From Candidatus Dormiibacterota bacterium (GTDB taxonomy: Bacteria; Chloroflexota; Dormibacteria; Aeolococcales; Aeolococcaceae), in contig PKXZ01000080.1 in assembly GCA_003132525.1 (NCBI GenBank), forward strand, positions 21,322 to 56,445: DNA of 35,124 bases. Reading direction: 5' to 3'. A model generated the notes under the pieces. It saw nothing but the letters and a program-made list of their open reading frames with translations. It was not told the DNA's origin and made no database searches. This document shows, piece by piece, positions 1-6,928 of this stretch (position 1 is the first letter of the stretch; each line of letters starts with the position of its first letter). Made by a program: the position numbers and the translations under genes.

Positions 1-1
1 C

Positions 2-190
2 GCCGAGCTACCCCTCTGGGTGGGCGAGGTGTGGAACGCGCGGTTCGATCGCTCGCAACCTTCGCACGTGAAATTCACGTGGGCCGTTAGTGACGAACTT
101 GACAGTGACTCGCAGCGCGAGGTCGACAGGGAGTTGATGTCTGACGAGGTACAAGTCCTCAAGGCATCCCGGCGTCGCGCTCAGAAATAG
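2..190 (+). CDS. Partial hypothetical protein (C-terminal 62 residues)
   Basis: An open frame enters from the left edge and ends at the TAG at 188-190. It has no start codon in the window. The visible peptide begins AELPLWVGEVWNARFD and ends VLKASRRRAQK. It is acidic and polar in the middle and basic at the tail, and has no membrane segment. Codon use is GC-rich at third positions, which supports coding. It converges on the wall-hydrolase gene with only 10 bp between the two stop codons. I do not recognise a family, so no function is proposed. Confidence 0.55.
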   Translation, partial: AELPLWVGEVWNARFDRSQPSHVKFTWAVSDELDSDSQREVDRELMSDEVQVLKASRRRAQK

Positions 191-200
191 AGCCCGCGGG

Positions 201-1421
201 TCAGGGAACGGCGAGGGGCGGAATCGTGTCGGCGATGCTCGCGATCTTCTCGGCCCAGTTGGGGTCACTCGCGTAATCGACGTTCATGCCGCGCAGCGTC
301 GGCCCGTGATAGAACTGGCCGCCGACTGTGAGGTAGTTGACCTCGATGAACTGTGCGACGTACTGGATGCAGGCGTTGAAGCTCGTGAAGGTCATCGCGT
401 CAACGTAGGGATTCGCATCGTCAGCGCCGAAGCCGAAGAGGTTGAACTTGTTCTGCGCAATCGCGCTCGTGCCCCACGCCGATTCGAGGATCGCATGGGC
501 GACGAAATACCGCGCGCTGACGTGGTACGTGGACTCGGCCTGCATGAAGCTGGCACCAAGTCCAGCAAGCGCCGACCCGTCTAGGAATTGATTGAGAGTC
601 GCCGCCGTCTCGCCGCTCGGCAGCGTCAGATTGGTGTCGATGGTGAACAGCGGACCTGGGATCGCCTGGTAGACGGCATCCGCCGCGCGCGCCGCGGCGA
701 GCGCGGCGACAGCGGCTGCAAGCGCCTTCTGCGCCTGCGAGACCTGGGCGTGCGCGGTGATGTCCGCCTCGAGCAACGTCTGCGTCTGCACCTTGATGAT
801 CGCCTGCTCGGTCCGCCCCTGCTCTTCCTCGGCGGCGAGCTGCGCGAGAGCCGCGGTATGCAGCGCGAGCGTGCTGCTCGCCTTCTGCTCCTCGTTGCCG
901 ATTCGATCCACCAGCTGTTGGCTCGCCGATGAGATCTCGTTCACCTGGACATCGCGCTGAATCGCCGCGGCGATCGTATTCGCCGAGATGATGTACGCGA
1001 GCATCGCCTGCGACCCGCCATTCTCATAAGACTGGCGAAGGTAGGCCGAAAGGTGGCCGCGATCAGCATCGAGCTCCGCATTCACCGTCTTCAAGGTCGC
1101 CGTATCCGTGGTGATGGTGACCTGGAGCGCGCTGATCTCCGTGTTGATCTGCGCCAGATGCTCGTTCGCGGCCGCCAATGTAGCCCGCGCCAGCGCCAGC
1201 GCCGTATCAGCGTTGCCGGCCGCATCCTTCGCGTTCTGCGCATCCTTCTTGGCCGCAGCAGCCGCGGCCTGCGCCTGTGTAAGCGTCGGTGGCGTCGGCC
1301 CCGCAGCAGCCGGTACCGCGATCAAGGTCAGCGCAAGCGCAAAGACCGCCGCGACCACGAGCCGGTGATGGGCGAACGAAAACCTGGGGAGACGCATCGC
1401 GGCCAGTCTCCCATCGGGCAC
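201..1421 (-). CDS. Secreted coiled-coil protein with glucosaminidase domain
   Basis: Likely a secreted peptidoglycan hydrolase. An N-terminal signal peptide (hydrophobic run about residues 20-41, ending AVPAAAG) is followed by a long Ala/Gln/Glu-rich coiled coil (about 45-250) of the PcsB/EnvC-like kind. The C-terminal domain (about 265-400) matches the mannosyl-glycoprotein endo-beta-N-acetylglucosaminidase family (FlgJ/LytG type): HAILESAWGTS with putative catalytic Glu313, then NLFGFGA. The GTG start at 1421 has a GGGGAG element about 9 nt upstream. An in-frame ATG at 1397 with GGGAG upstream is a good alternative and leaves the signal peptide intact. Coiled coil plus hydrolase suggests regulated wall cleavage, for example in division, but that is inference. 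Gene boundaries are solid; the exact bond cleaved is not known. Confidence 0.82.
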   Translation of the reverse strand: MPDGRLAAMRLPRFSFAHHRLVVAAVFALALTLIAVPAAAGPTPPTLTQAQAAAAAAKKDAQNAKDAAGNADTALALARATLAAANEHLAQINTEISALQVTITTDTATLKTVNAELDADRGHLSAYLRQSYENGGSQAMLAYIISANTIAAAIQRDVQVNEISSASQQLVDRIGNEEQKASSTLALHTAALAQLAAEEEQGRTEQAIIKVQTQTLLEADITAHAQVSQAQKALAAAVAALAAARAADAVYQAIPGPLFTIDTNLTLPSGETAATLNQFLDGSALAGLGASFMQAESTYHVSARYFVAHAILESAWGTSAIAQNKFNLFGFGADDANPYVDAMTFTSFNACIQYVAQFIEVNYLTVGGQFYHGPTLRGMNVDYASDPNWAEKIASIADTIPPLAVP

Positions 1422-1816
1422 ACAGGCCTTCTCCCCATGTCATCGCGCCGTCACGGCCCGTGACGACCGCGTGACACGACCACCGACAGAACGTCTGATC
1501 GAGCGCCCTACGCCGCCGCGGGCGGACGGGAGGTCATCTTGGCGCCCCTCCGCGTCAGGCCACTACGCGTCCTCCAGACAGGAGATCGTCCGGGCCGCAG
1601 CGTCAAGGCCCCGCCACCATGCGTCCTACGGAGAGGAGGTCACCCGGGCCGCAGCGAATTTGGAAGCGACCGAGAGAGCGCGACAATCTGCTTGCGCGAA
1701 CGAGGGAGCGGACAAGCTGAGCATCGGACCGGGTGACCTCCTCTCCGTTTGCCACAGAGTGGAGCCGAACGAAGACAGCCGCGCCCTCGTGACATCCTGT
1801 CCGAAGACGGGAGCAG
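1422..1816. repeat. Gene-poor spacer with a symmetric array of short repeats
   Basis: No convincing gene lies in this 395-bp stretch; its open frames are low-complexity shadows. It holds five copies of a degenerate unit with core GGAGGTCA. Three are in plus orientation, with cores at 1529-1536, 1581-1588 and 1635-1642. Two are inverted, at 1734-1741 and 1790-1797. Spacing is 52, 54 and 56 bp within each group, and the two groups face each other around about position 1688. The second and third units agree over 36 nt (from 1567 and 1621) at 30 positions. The third and fourth units form a perfect 20-bp inverted repeat. Confidence 0.8.
1628..1748. repeat. 20-bp perfect inverted repeat, 81-nt loop
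   Basis: Arm 1628-1647 (starting ACGGAGAGGAGG) is the exact reverse complement of arm 1729-1748 (ending CCTCCTCTCCGT). The arms are separated by 81 nt. The flanking units of the same array (1581-1588 and 1790-1797) extend the symmetry less perfectly, so a transcript could fold into a long interrupted stem. Confidence 0.85.
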
Positions 1817-2011
1817 CTAGGAGGCCTTGCGCTCCAGCAGGCGGCGACGAACTTCGTCGGGCGCCGGGATCTCGACTGCGGACCGCGGCCCGCATCCCGG
1901 GCAGATGCGGTGGCCGCCGACCGACTCGCCGTCGGCGCCGTAGTACAGCACCGAGAGCATCTCGCCCTTGCACGAAGGGCACCGGTCGGAGGTTTCCGGG
2001 TTCGTCTCCAT
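1817..2011 (-). CDS. Small zinc-ribbon protein
   Basis: A 64-residue protein with two CxxC knuckles (Cys11-Cys14 in CPSCKGE and Cys37-Cys40 in CPGCGPR). This is the pattern of a four-cysteine zinc ribbon. The middle segment (VLYYGADGESVGGHRI) and a basic amphipathic C-terminus (DEVRRRLLERKAS) complete it. The ATG at 2011 is chosen because the cysteine domain begins right after it; a GGAG sits only 2 nt upstream, so initiation is uncertain. It is divergent from rsmG, with starts about 100 bp apart. A longer frame runs upstream on the same strand, but that part is antisense to rsmG and looks like a shadow. The role is unknown; a nucleic-acid- or protein-binding zinc module is the safest description. 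Confidence 0.65.
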   Translation of the reverse strand: METNPETSDRCPSCKGEMLSVLYYGADGESVGGHRICPGCGPRSAVEIPAPDEVRRRLLERKAS

Positions 2012-2098
2012 CGCTCCACTGCATGATCGCATGGACACGCCCACTCGGGGAGGCAAAGGAGCCTCCGTCACCGAGCCGCCATGGTTCGGGGCGGGCGC

Positions 2099-2104
2099 TA
2101 GGCT
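2099..2104 (+). promoter_or_regulatory. -10-like TAGGCT, leaderless start of rsmG
   Basis: TAGGCT ends 7 nt before the ATG at 2112. The same TANNNT-N6/7-start arrangement recurs across the window, which suggests a leaderless transcript and supports this start. No -35 is evident. Confidence 0.5.
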
Positions 2105-2111
2105 CGGCGCC

Positions 2112-2759
2112 ATGGGACCGGTTCCGTCAGGCGACATGAACGCGACTCTGGACGCATACCTCGATGAGCTCGAGCGCTGGTCAGCACGGCGCAATCTGAC
2201 GTCGATCCCTCGCGACCGGATGTGGTCGCGCAATGTCGTCGAGGTGGAGGAGCTGCTCGCCGTGGCCGCGCCGGCGCCAGGGAGCAGGGCGATCGACATC
2301 GGATCCGGTGGCGGCGTGCCGGGAATGGTGCTCGCCATCCTGCGACCGGATGTCTCGGTGACGCTCATTGACTCCGACCAGCGCAAGGCTGGCTTTCTGA
2401 TCCACGTGGCCGGCCTGCTCGGTCTCTCCGGGGTGGTCGTCGAGGCGATCCGTGCCGAGGACGCAGGGCGCCGTCCGGACCTGCGCGAGGGGTTCGACCT
2501 GGCGACCTCCCGGGCAACCGCGCCGCCGCCCGTGCTCTGCGAGCTGGCGCTGCCGCTGCTCCGCACCGGTGGAGCTCTGTACGCCCTCGTCGCCGATGCG
2601 CGCGGTGCACTTTCGGGCTGCGTCGCGGCAGCGTCGGCGTGCGGTGGGAGCACTCCGGATGCGCCCACGAAAGGGGTTCTCCGAGTTGGCAAGATCGAGC
2701 CGACCCCGGACCGCTATCCGCGACGGCCCGGGATTCCGAGCCGTCATCCGATCAGCTGA
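2112..2759 (+). CDS. rsmG: 16S rRNA (guanine-527-N7)-methyltransferase RsmG
   Basis: The 215-residue protein has the RsmG/GidB layout. An N-terminal helix (LDAYLDELERWSARRNLTSI) aligns with the family's 'W...NLT' segment. The SAM-binding motif I is IDIGSGGGVPG (61-71), the acidic end of strand 2 is LIDSD (85-89), the family motif is DLATSRAT (129-136), and the C-terminal basic motif is PTPDRYPRRPG (197-207). RsmG makes m7G527 in the 530 loop of 16S rRNA using SAM. Loss in other bacteria gives low-level streptomycin resistance. The ATG at 2112 is chosen for the promoter-like TAGGCT 7 nt upstream; ATG at 2136 is an alternative, and the open frame back to 1968 lacks family similarity. Its 3' end overlaps the convergent murE by 8 bp. 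The usual neighbours gidA, parA and parB are absent here. Confidence 0.88.
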   Translation: MGPVPSGDMNATLDAYLDELERWSARRNLTSIPRDRMWSRNVVEVEELLAVAAPAPGSRAIDIGSGGGVPGMVLAILRPDVSVTLIDSDQRKAGFLIHVAGLLGLSGVVVEAIRAEDAGRRPDLREGFDLATSRATAPPPVLCELALPLLRTGGALYALVADARGALSGCVAAASACGGSTPDAPTKGVLRVGKIEPTPDRYPRRPGIPSRHPIS

Positions 2760-4278
2760 AGCGTCGCCGGATCGCGGCCGAAACCACTGCCCGCTCGTTC
2801 CAAGGGATCTCGCCCGTCGCGGTCTCGAGCGTCTTTTCGTGTCCCTTGCCGGCCAGGAGGACGGTGTCGCCGGGGGCCGCGTTCTCGATCGCGTAGGCGA
2901 TGGCCTCGGCGCGGTCAGGGATGACGAACACGTTGCGGCCGCGCTCGCCGCCCGCGGCGACCGCTCCGGCGGCGATCTGCTCGAGGATAAGTCCGCGGTC
3001 CTCGCCGCGCGGGTCCTCGTCGGTGATCACGCTGACGTCGGCGAGCCGGGCTGCCACCGATCCCATCGCCGAGCGCTTCTCCAGGTCACGCTCGCCCGCA
3101 GATCCGAAGACGGCCCAGAGCCGCCCCGATGTCGTCGGGCGCAACTCGTGGAGCACCGTCTCGAGGGCATCGGTGGTATGCGCGTAATCCACCACGGCCG
3201 CAAACGGCTGGCCCAGTTCGACGAGCTCCATCCGACCGGTGACCGCGCCCGCCGCCTCGAGACCACGCACTGCGCTACTGAGATCGGCGCCGGTTGCGCA
3301 CGCGGCGGCCAGCGCGGCCAGGGCGTTGCGAACGTTGAAGCTCCCCGCCAGGCCGAGGCGGATCGGCACGTCGCCCCACGGGGTGCGAGCCCTGAAGCGC
3401 ACCGACCGGGACTCGGCGACGATGTCCTCGGCGCGAAGGTCCGCCGCGAGATCGGGAAGGTCGGTGTACGTCAACCGGGTGGCGACCGGGATGGCGGCGA
3501 GATGTGGAAACCCGAACGGATCCCCGGCATCGAGCACGGCGATGCCGTCGGGCCGCGTTGAGACGCGCTCGAGCAGGCGCGCCTTGGCGGCCAGGTAGCG
3601 ATCGCGACTGCCGTGCAGTTCGAGGTGCTCCGTGGTGATCCGGGTGAAGACGGCGGCACGGAACTCCACGCCGTCCGCGCGGTGCATCTCGAGCGCGTGC
3701 GACGAGGTTTCGAGGGCGACGTGGGTGCAGCCAGCGTCGCGGATCCGAGCGAGCTCCGCCTGTAACTCCGGTGCCTCAGGTGTGGTCTGCCGGGACGGGT
3801 TGGACGCGACCTCGTCCCCGGTCCGTCGATCGACTGTGGTAATCGACGCCGCGCTGATCCCGGCGGCCCGCCATGCATGCCAGAGCAGCGTCGCGGTGGT
3901 CGTCTTCCCGTCGGTCCCGGTGATCCCGGCGACGCAGAGCGTTCGGCTCGGGTTGTCGTTGAAGGCCGACGCCAATGCTGAGAGGGCCAGTCGCGAGTTG
4001 CCCACCGTGATCAACGGGATGGCGGCATCGGCGGCGCCGCCCGGCACACGCTCGGCCACCACCGCAACTGCCCCGTGCCGGACCGCGTCGCCGATGAATC
4101 GATGGCCGTCGGTGCGGAAGCCGGTGATGGCCACAAAGAGACTGCCCGGGGTCACCGAGCGCGAGTCGGATTCGATGCCGGCGACTTCGAGCCCGGCCGC
4201 CGACATGGGAAGCGCCGCCTCGATGCCGGCCGCATCGAGCAGGGCCGAAAGCGGGCGCGCCGCACGCGTCGGATGCAC
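2752..4278 (-). CDS. murE: UDP-MurNAc-tripeptide synthetase (MurE)
   Basis: This 508-residue Mur ligase adds the third amino acid to UDP-MurNAc-L-Ala-D-Glu in peptidoglycan synthesis in the cytoplasm. Visible elements are the N-terminal UMAG-binding motif SDSRSVTPGSLFVA (37-50), the ATP P-loop TGTDGKTTT (120-128), and TTPEAPELQ. Next come the HLELHG motif and AAKARLL, which holds the lysine that is carbamylated in the family. Towards the C-terminus are DYAHTTDALE and VFGSAGERDLEKR, then the substrate-selecting motif TDEDPRGED (419-427) and the C-terminal LLAGKGHEK. Meso-DAP enzymes usually have DNPR in the selecting motif; here Asp replaces Asn while Pro-Arg is kept, so the third residue (DAP, Orn or Lys) is uncertain. 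The GTG start at 4278 has TAGACT exactly 6 nt upstream. It is divergent from the AT-hook gene. No other mur genes are adjacent. Confidence 0.92.
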   Translation of the reverse strand: MHPTRAARPLSALLDAAGIEAALPMSAAGLEVAGIESDSRSVTPGSLFVAITGFRTDGHRFIGDAVRHGAVAVVAERVPGGAADAAIPLITVGNSRLALSALASAFNDNPSRTLCVAGITGTDGKTTTATLLWHAWRAAGISAASITTVDRRTGDEVASNPSRQTTPEAPELQAELARIRDAGCTHVALETSSHALEMHRADGVEFRAAVFTRITTEHLELHGSRDRYLAAKARLLERVSTRPDGIAVLDAGDPFGFPHLAAIPVATRLTYTDLPDLAADLRAEDIVAESRSVRFRARTPWGDVPIRLGLAGSFNVRNALAALAAACATGADLSSAVRGLEAAGAVTGRMELVELGQPFAAVVDYAHTTDALETVLHELRPTTSGRLWAVFGSAGERDLEKRSAMGSVAARLADVSVITDEDPRGEDRGLILEQIAAGAVAAGGERGRNVFVIPDRAEAIAYAIENAAPGDTVLLAGKGHEKTLETATGEIPWNERAVVSAAIRRRFS

Positions 4279-4284
4279 CGTCGC

Positions 4285-4290
4285 AGTCTA
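4285..4290 (-). promoter_or_regulatory. -10-like TAGACT, leaderless start of murE
   Basis: On the minus strand TAGACT ends 6 nt before the GTG at 4278, identical in sequence and spacing to the element before the rhodanese-MoeB gene. It lies in the 31-bp divergent spacer. Confidence 0.55.
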
Positions 4291-4309
4291 TGGTAGGGTC
4301 GCTCCGATC

Positions 4310-4648
4310 ATGCCTGGAAAGAAACAGAAGCGGGCTGGCAGTGCGCCGGTCTCGCTCGCCGACGCACTCACCGCTACGCGCGCGGCGCGACGGCGGGTCC
4401 TGGCGCTGGCAGCCCGGCTCGAGGAGACGGAACGCACCATCCTCGCCGCCATGGCACCTGCCCACGCGGCGCCCGTTGCGACCACGACGCCGGCGAAGCG
4501 ACCGGTCGGCAGGCCGCCGAAGGCAGCAGCATCCAAGCCCGCCAAGCGGCCGGTTGGCCGGCCGAGGACTCGCGCGGCTGCCGCAGGCACGACCGCGACC
4601 CGCAGCACCACTGGGCGCAAGCCGCTCGGCCGTCCCCCGAGGGCCTGA
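4310..4648 (+). CDS. Small basic protein with three AT-hook motifs
   Basis: The product is 112 residues. The N-terminal half (about 14-50) is an Ala/Arg/Glu helix likely to form a coiled coil. The C-terminal half is an Ala/Thr/Lys-rich linker holding three AT-hook-like cores: KRPVGRPPK (63-71), KRPVGRPRTR (79-88) and RKPLGRPPRA (103-112). GRP with flanking basic residues is the classic minor-groove-binding core of HMGA proteins, so a nucleoid-associated or regulatory DNA-binding role is likely. The ATG at 4310 starts after a TAGGGT 10 nt upstream. The open frame upstream of it is antisense to murE. It is divergent from murE, with 31 bp between starts, and 55 bp upstream of the MoeB-like gene. 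Low complexity makes homology calls unreliable. Confidence 0.7.
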   Translation: MPGKKQKRAGSAPVSLADALTATRAARRRVLALAARLEETERTILAAMAPAHAAPVATTTPAKRPVGRPPKAAASKPAKRPVGRPRTRAAAAGTTATRSTTGRKPLGRPPRA

Positions 4649-4691
4649 AGCGAATCCAGACCCCCTAGGTCAGGTTTCGACGGGTTTTGGG

Positions 4692-4697
4692 TAGACT
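4692..4697 (+). promoter_or_regulatory. -10-like TAGACT, leaderless start
   Basis: TAGACT ends 6 nt before the ATG at 4704 of the rhodanese-MoeB gene. There is no Shine-Dalgarno and no clear -35. Confidence 0.55.
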
Positions 4698-4703
4698 GGC
4701 TGC

Positions 4704-5894
4704 ATGGCCAAGTCTTCTCGCGACCTCCTCGACGACGCACGGCGCACCGTCCCGGAGGTTTCCCCCCAGCAGGTTCGCGCCGCTGGTGGGTCCCGGACCC
4801 TCATTGACGTTCGTGAGCGCAACGAGTACGACGAGGGCTACATCCCGGGTGCGGTGCATCTGAGCAAGGGGTTCATCGAGACCCGCATCGAGGATTCCGT
4901 TCCCAAGCGCGATACCCCGATCACCCTCTACTGCGCGGCCGGAGTTCGCTCCCTGCTCGCCGCCAGAGCCCTCCAGGAGCTCGGCTACACCGACGTCCAG
5001 TCGATGGCGGGTGGATACGGAGCGTGGAAGCAGGCTGGTTTCGACTTCATCGTCCCCCGCGTCCTGACCGCGCAGCAGCAGCAGCGCTACAGCCGTCACC
5101 TGCTCATCCCCGAGATCGGTGCTGAAGGCCAGGCCAAGTTGCTCGACGCGCGGGTGCTGCTCATCGGAGCTGGCGGGCTCGGCAGTCCTGCCGCGCTCTA
5201 TCTCGCGGCCGCCGGCGTGGGCACCATCGGCTTCGTCGACTTCGACACCGTCGACCGCAGCAACCTGCAGCGCCAGATCCTTCATACCGAGGACCGCATC
5301 GGCATGCTGAAGACGGCGTCGGCTCGGATCGCGCTCACGGCGCTCAACAGCGACGTTCGGGTGGTCGAGCACAACGTCGTGCTCAGCGGCGCCAACGCGC
5401 GCGAGATCTTCGACCAGTACGACATCATCGTCAACGGCTGCGACAACTTCCCGACGCGGTATCTCGCCAACGATGTGGCCATCTTTGCCAAAAAGCCGAT
5501 GGTCGACGGCGGCATCTTCCGCTTCGAGGGACAGGTCACCACCGTCGTGCCGTTCCAGTCGCCCTGCTACCGCTGCCGGTATCCTTCGCCGCCCCCGCCG
5601 GAGGAGGCTCCGTCGTGCGCCGAGGCCGGCGTGCTCGGTGTGCTTCCTGGGATCGTGGGCGTGCTCCAGGCGACCGAGGTCATCAAGCTGATCACCGGCG
5701 CTGGCGACCTCCTGACTGGACGGTTGCTCCACATCGACGCGCTCGCCATGAAGTTCCGTGAGTTCCGGGTGCCGCGCGACCCGCAGTGCCCAGTGTGCGG
5801 CGAGAATCCCACCATCACGGAGCCCATCGACTACGAGGGCTTCTGCGCCGCTCCCGCGCACCTCGCCACCGAGGCGGTCGGCGTTCCAGCTTAG
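4704..5894 (+). CDS. Rhodanese-ThiF/MoeB fusion adenylyltransferase-sulfurtransferase
   Basis: This 396-residue protein has two domains. The rhodanese domain (about 15-115) contains IDVRERNEYDEGYIPGA and the active-site loop YCAAGVRS with Cys77. The E1-like ThiF/MoeB domain (about 122-370) contains the nucleotide loop GAGGLGSP (155-162), the arginine/asparagine motif DRSNLQRQ (184-191), a zinc site made of CYRC (288-291) and CPVC (362-365), and PSCAEAGVLG with Cys305. Proteins of this kind adenylate the C-terminal Gly-Gly of a ubiquitin-like sulfur carrier (MoaD, ThiS or CysO type) and load sulfur on it. In the familiar MoeZ/MOCS3 proteins the rhodanese lies at the C-terminus; here it is at the N-terminus. 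No sulfur carrier, moa or thi gene is nearby, so the pathway (molybdopterin, thiamine, cysteine or tRNA thiolation) cannot be told. Confidence 0.88.
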   Translation: MAKSSRDLLDDARRTVPEVSPQQVRAAGGSRTLIDVRERNEYDEGYIPGAVHLSKGFIETRIEDSVPKRDTPITLYCAAGVRSLLAARALQELGYTDVQSMAGGYGAWKQAGFDFIVPRVLTAQQQQRYSRHLLIPEIGAEGQAKLLDARVLLIGAGGLGSPAALYLAAAGVGTIGFVDFDTVDRSNLQRQILHTEDRIGMLKTASARIALTALNSDVRVVEHNVVLSGANAREIFDQYDIIVNGCDNFPTRYLANDVAIFAKKPMVDGGIFRFEGQVTTVVPFQSPCYRCRYPSPPPPEEAPSCAEAGVLGVLPGIVGVLQATEVIKLITGAGDLLTGRLLHIDALAMKFREFRVPRDPQCPVCGENPTITEPIDYEGFCAAPAHLATEAVGVPA

Positions 5895-5941
5895 TCAGCA
5901 CCGCACTCTCATCCGGGGCCTGTCGGAGCGGGACCGACGTA

Positions 5942-6139
5942 TCAGCTCGCCGGGGGCGCCGCTGTTCCGTCCGCATCGAGGTATTCGGCTTCGCTGATGA
6001 GCATCACCGGGATGCCGTTGTCGACGCGGTAGCGAAGGTGGCAGGCGTCGCAGCGCAATGACTCCGGCTCGACCACGAGCGAGCCGCGGCAACGGGGGCA
6101 GGCGAGGATGTCGAGGAGGTCTTTAGGGAGCTGACTCAT
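5942..6139 (-). CDS. Trm112/YcaR-family zinc-ribbon protein
   Basis: A 65-residue protein starting MSQLPKDLLDILACPRC. Cys14, Cys17, Cys30 and Cys33 (CPRC and CDAC) form the zinc ribbon. The fold continues LRYRVDNGIPVML, the hallmark of the Trm112p-like/UPF0434 family. Eukaryotic and archaeal members are activating partners of methyltransferases; the function of bacterial members is poorly defined. Its ATG overlaps the stop of the upstream hydrolase by 4 bp (ATGA), so it is the third, translationally coupled gene of a helicase-hydrolase-Trm112 operon. Confidence 0.85.
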   Translation of the reverse strand: MSQLPKDLLDILACPRCRGSLVVEPESLRCDACHLRYRVDNGIPVMLISEAEYLDADGTAAPPAS

Positions 6140-6915
6140 GATGACATTGTCGCTGGGACGAGGAAGGCCGCGAGCTCGTCGCTGACCGCGCGGGGGAGCT
6201 CGAGGTTGCTGAGGTGTCCACAGTCAAGCTCGACGGAGCGGGCGCCCGGAATATTGCCAGCGATGGCAAGAACTTCGGGTGCAGGGATGATCGCATCCTG
6301 GGTGCCGGCGATGACCAGGGTGGGGACGGTGATGGATGCAAGCAGTGCGGTGCTGTCCGGACGAGCTGCCATCGCCCGCTGTGCGAATGCGATCCCGGCC
6401 GGCGTGCATCGCCGGATCCGTCCGCGCACCGGGTCGACGATATGTGCCTCGACCTGCGCCCCAGGGCTGAGCAGCCGGGTGACCATCGGCTCGACGATGG
6501 ATTCGACAGACTGTTCACGCTCAACCTGTTCGGCCATGGCGAGTCGGTCATCGCGCGGTCCGGCGGCATCCGCGGTTGCGCGTGTGTTGCACAGCGCGAG
6601 CGCGCGGATCCGTTCAGGCGCCAGCCGCCAGAGGGCGAACGCGAGGTAGCCGCCCATGGAGAGGCCGACCACGGCGACGCGGTCGATGTTTCGCGAGTCG
6701 AGCGCCGCGATCACGGCGGCGGCGAATCCGTCGAGTGTTGGCTCTCCGTCAGGAGGAGGCGGCGACCCACCGCAACCCCAAAGGTCGACGCGAACGCAAC
6801 GCATGCCGTCCGACAGCGCGGCAACCTGGTGATCCCACTGCGAGGCGTCCAGGGTGAACGCATGGAGGAACAGCACCGCTTCGCCAGTTCCCGAATCGTG
6901 GATGGCCGGCAGCAT
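6136..6915 (-). CDS. Alpha/beta-fold hydrolase
   Basis: From the ATG at 6915 the product is 259 residues. The oxyanion-side segment is VLFLHAFTLDASQWDHQ. The nucleophile elbow is GLSMGG with Ser86, the acid is in VIAGTQDAIIP, and the histidine is in DCGHLSNLE near the C-terminus. All catalytic residues are therefore present. The nearest familiar groups are 3-oxoadipate enol-lactonase (PcaD)-like and esterase-like hydrolases, but no aromatic-degradation genes are near and the substrate is unknown. The open frame extends to 6969 into the helicase gene; the ATG 14 nt after the helicase stop, preceded by GCGAGGAC, is the more natural start. It is coupled to the downstream Trm112 gene by ATGA. Confidence 0.83.
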   Translation of the reverse strand: MLPAIHDSGTGEAVLFLHAFTLDASQWDHQVAALSDGMRCVRVDLWGCGGSPPPPDGEPTLDGFAAAVIAALDSRNIDRVAVVGLSMGGYLAFALWRLAPERIRALALCNTRATADAAGPRDDRLAMAEQVEREQSVESIVEPMVTRLLSPGAQVEAHIVDPVRGRIRRCTPAGIAFAQRAMAARPDSTALLASITVPTLVIAGTQDAIIPAPEVLAIAGNIPGARSVELDCGHLSNLELPRAVSDELAAFLVPATMSS

Positions 6916-6928
6916 GTCCTCGCGGACT

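Noticed and set aside
8-268. 86-codon minus-strand frame at the left edge
   Set aside because: It overlaps both the partial plus-strand gene and the glucosaminidase gene and has a shadow-like composition.
1520-1805. CRISPR array
   Set aside because: Units are degenerate, change orientation midway, number only five, and no cas gene is present.
1471-2139. 222-codon plus-strand frame across the repeat spacer
   Set aside because: It has no domain, very high Arg/Pro content, and crosses the zinc-ribbon gene and the repeat array; it is best seen as non-coding.
5922-5938. Rho-independent terminator between the MoeB-like and Trm112 genes
   Set aside because: Only a 5-bp stem (GTCGG/CCGAC) with a 7-nt loop and no T run on either strand.
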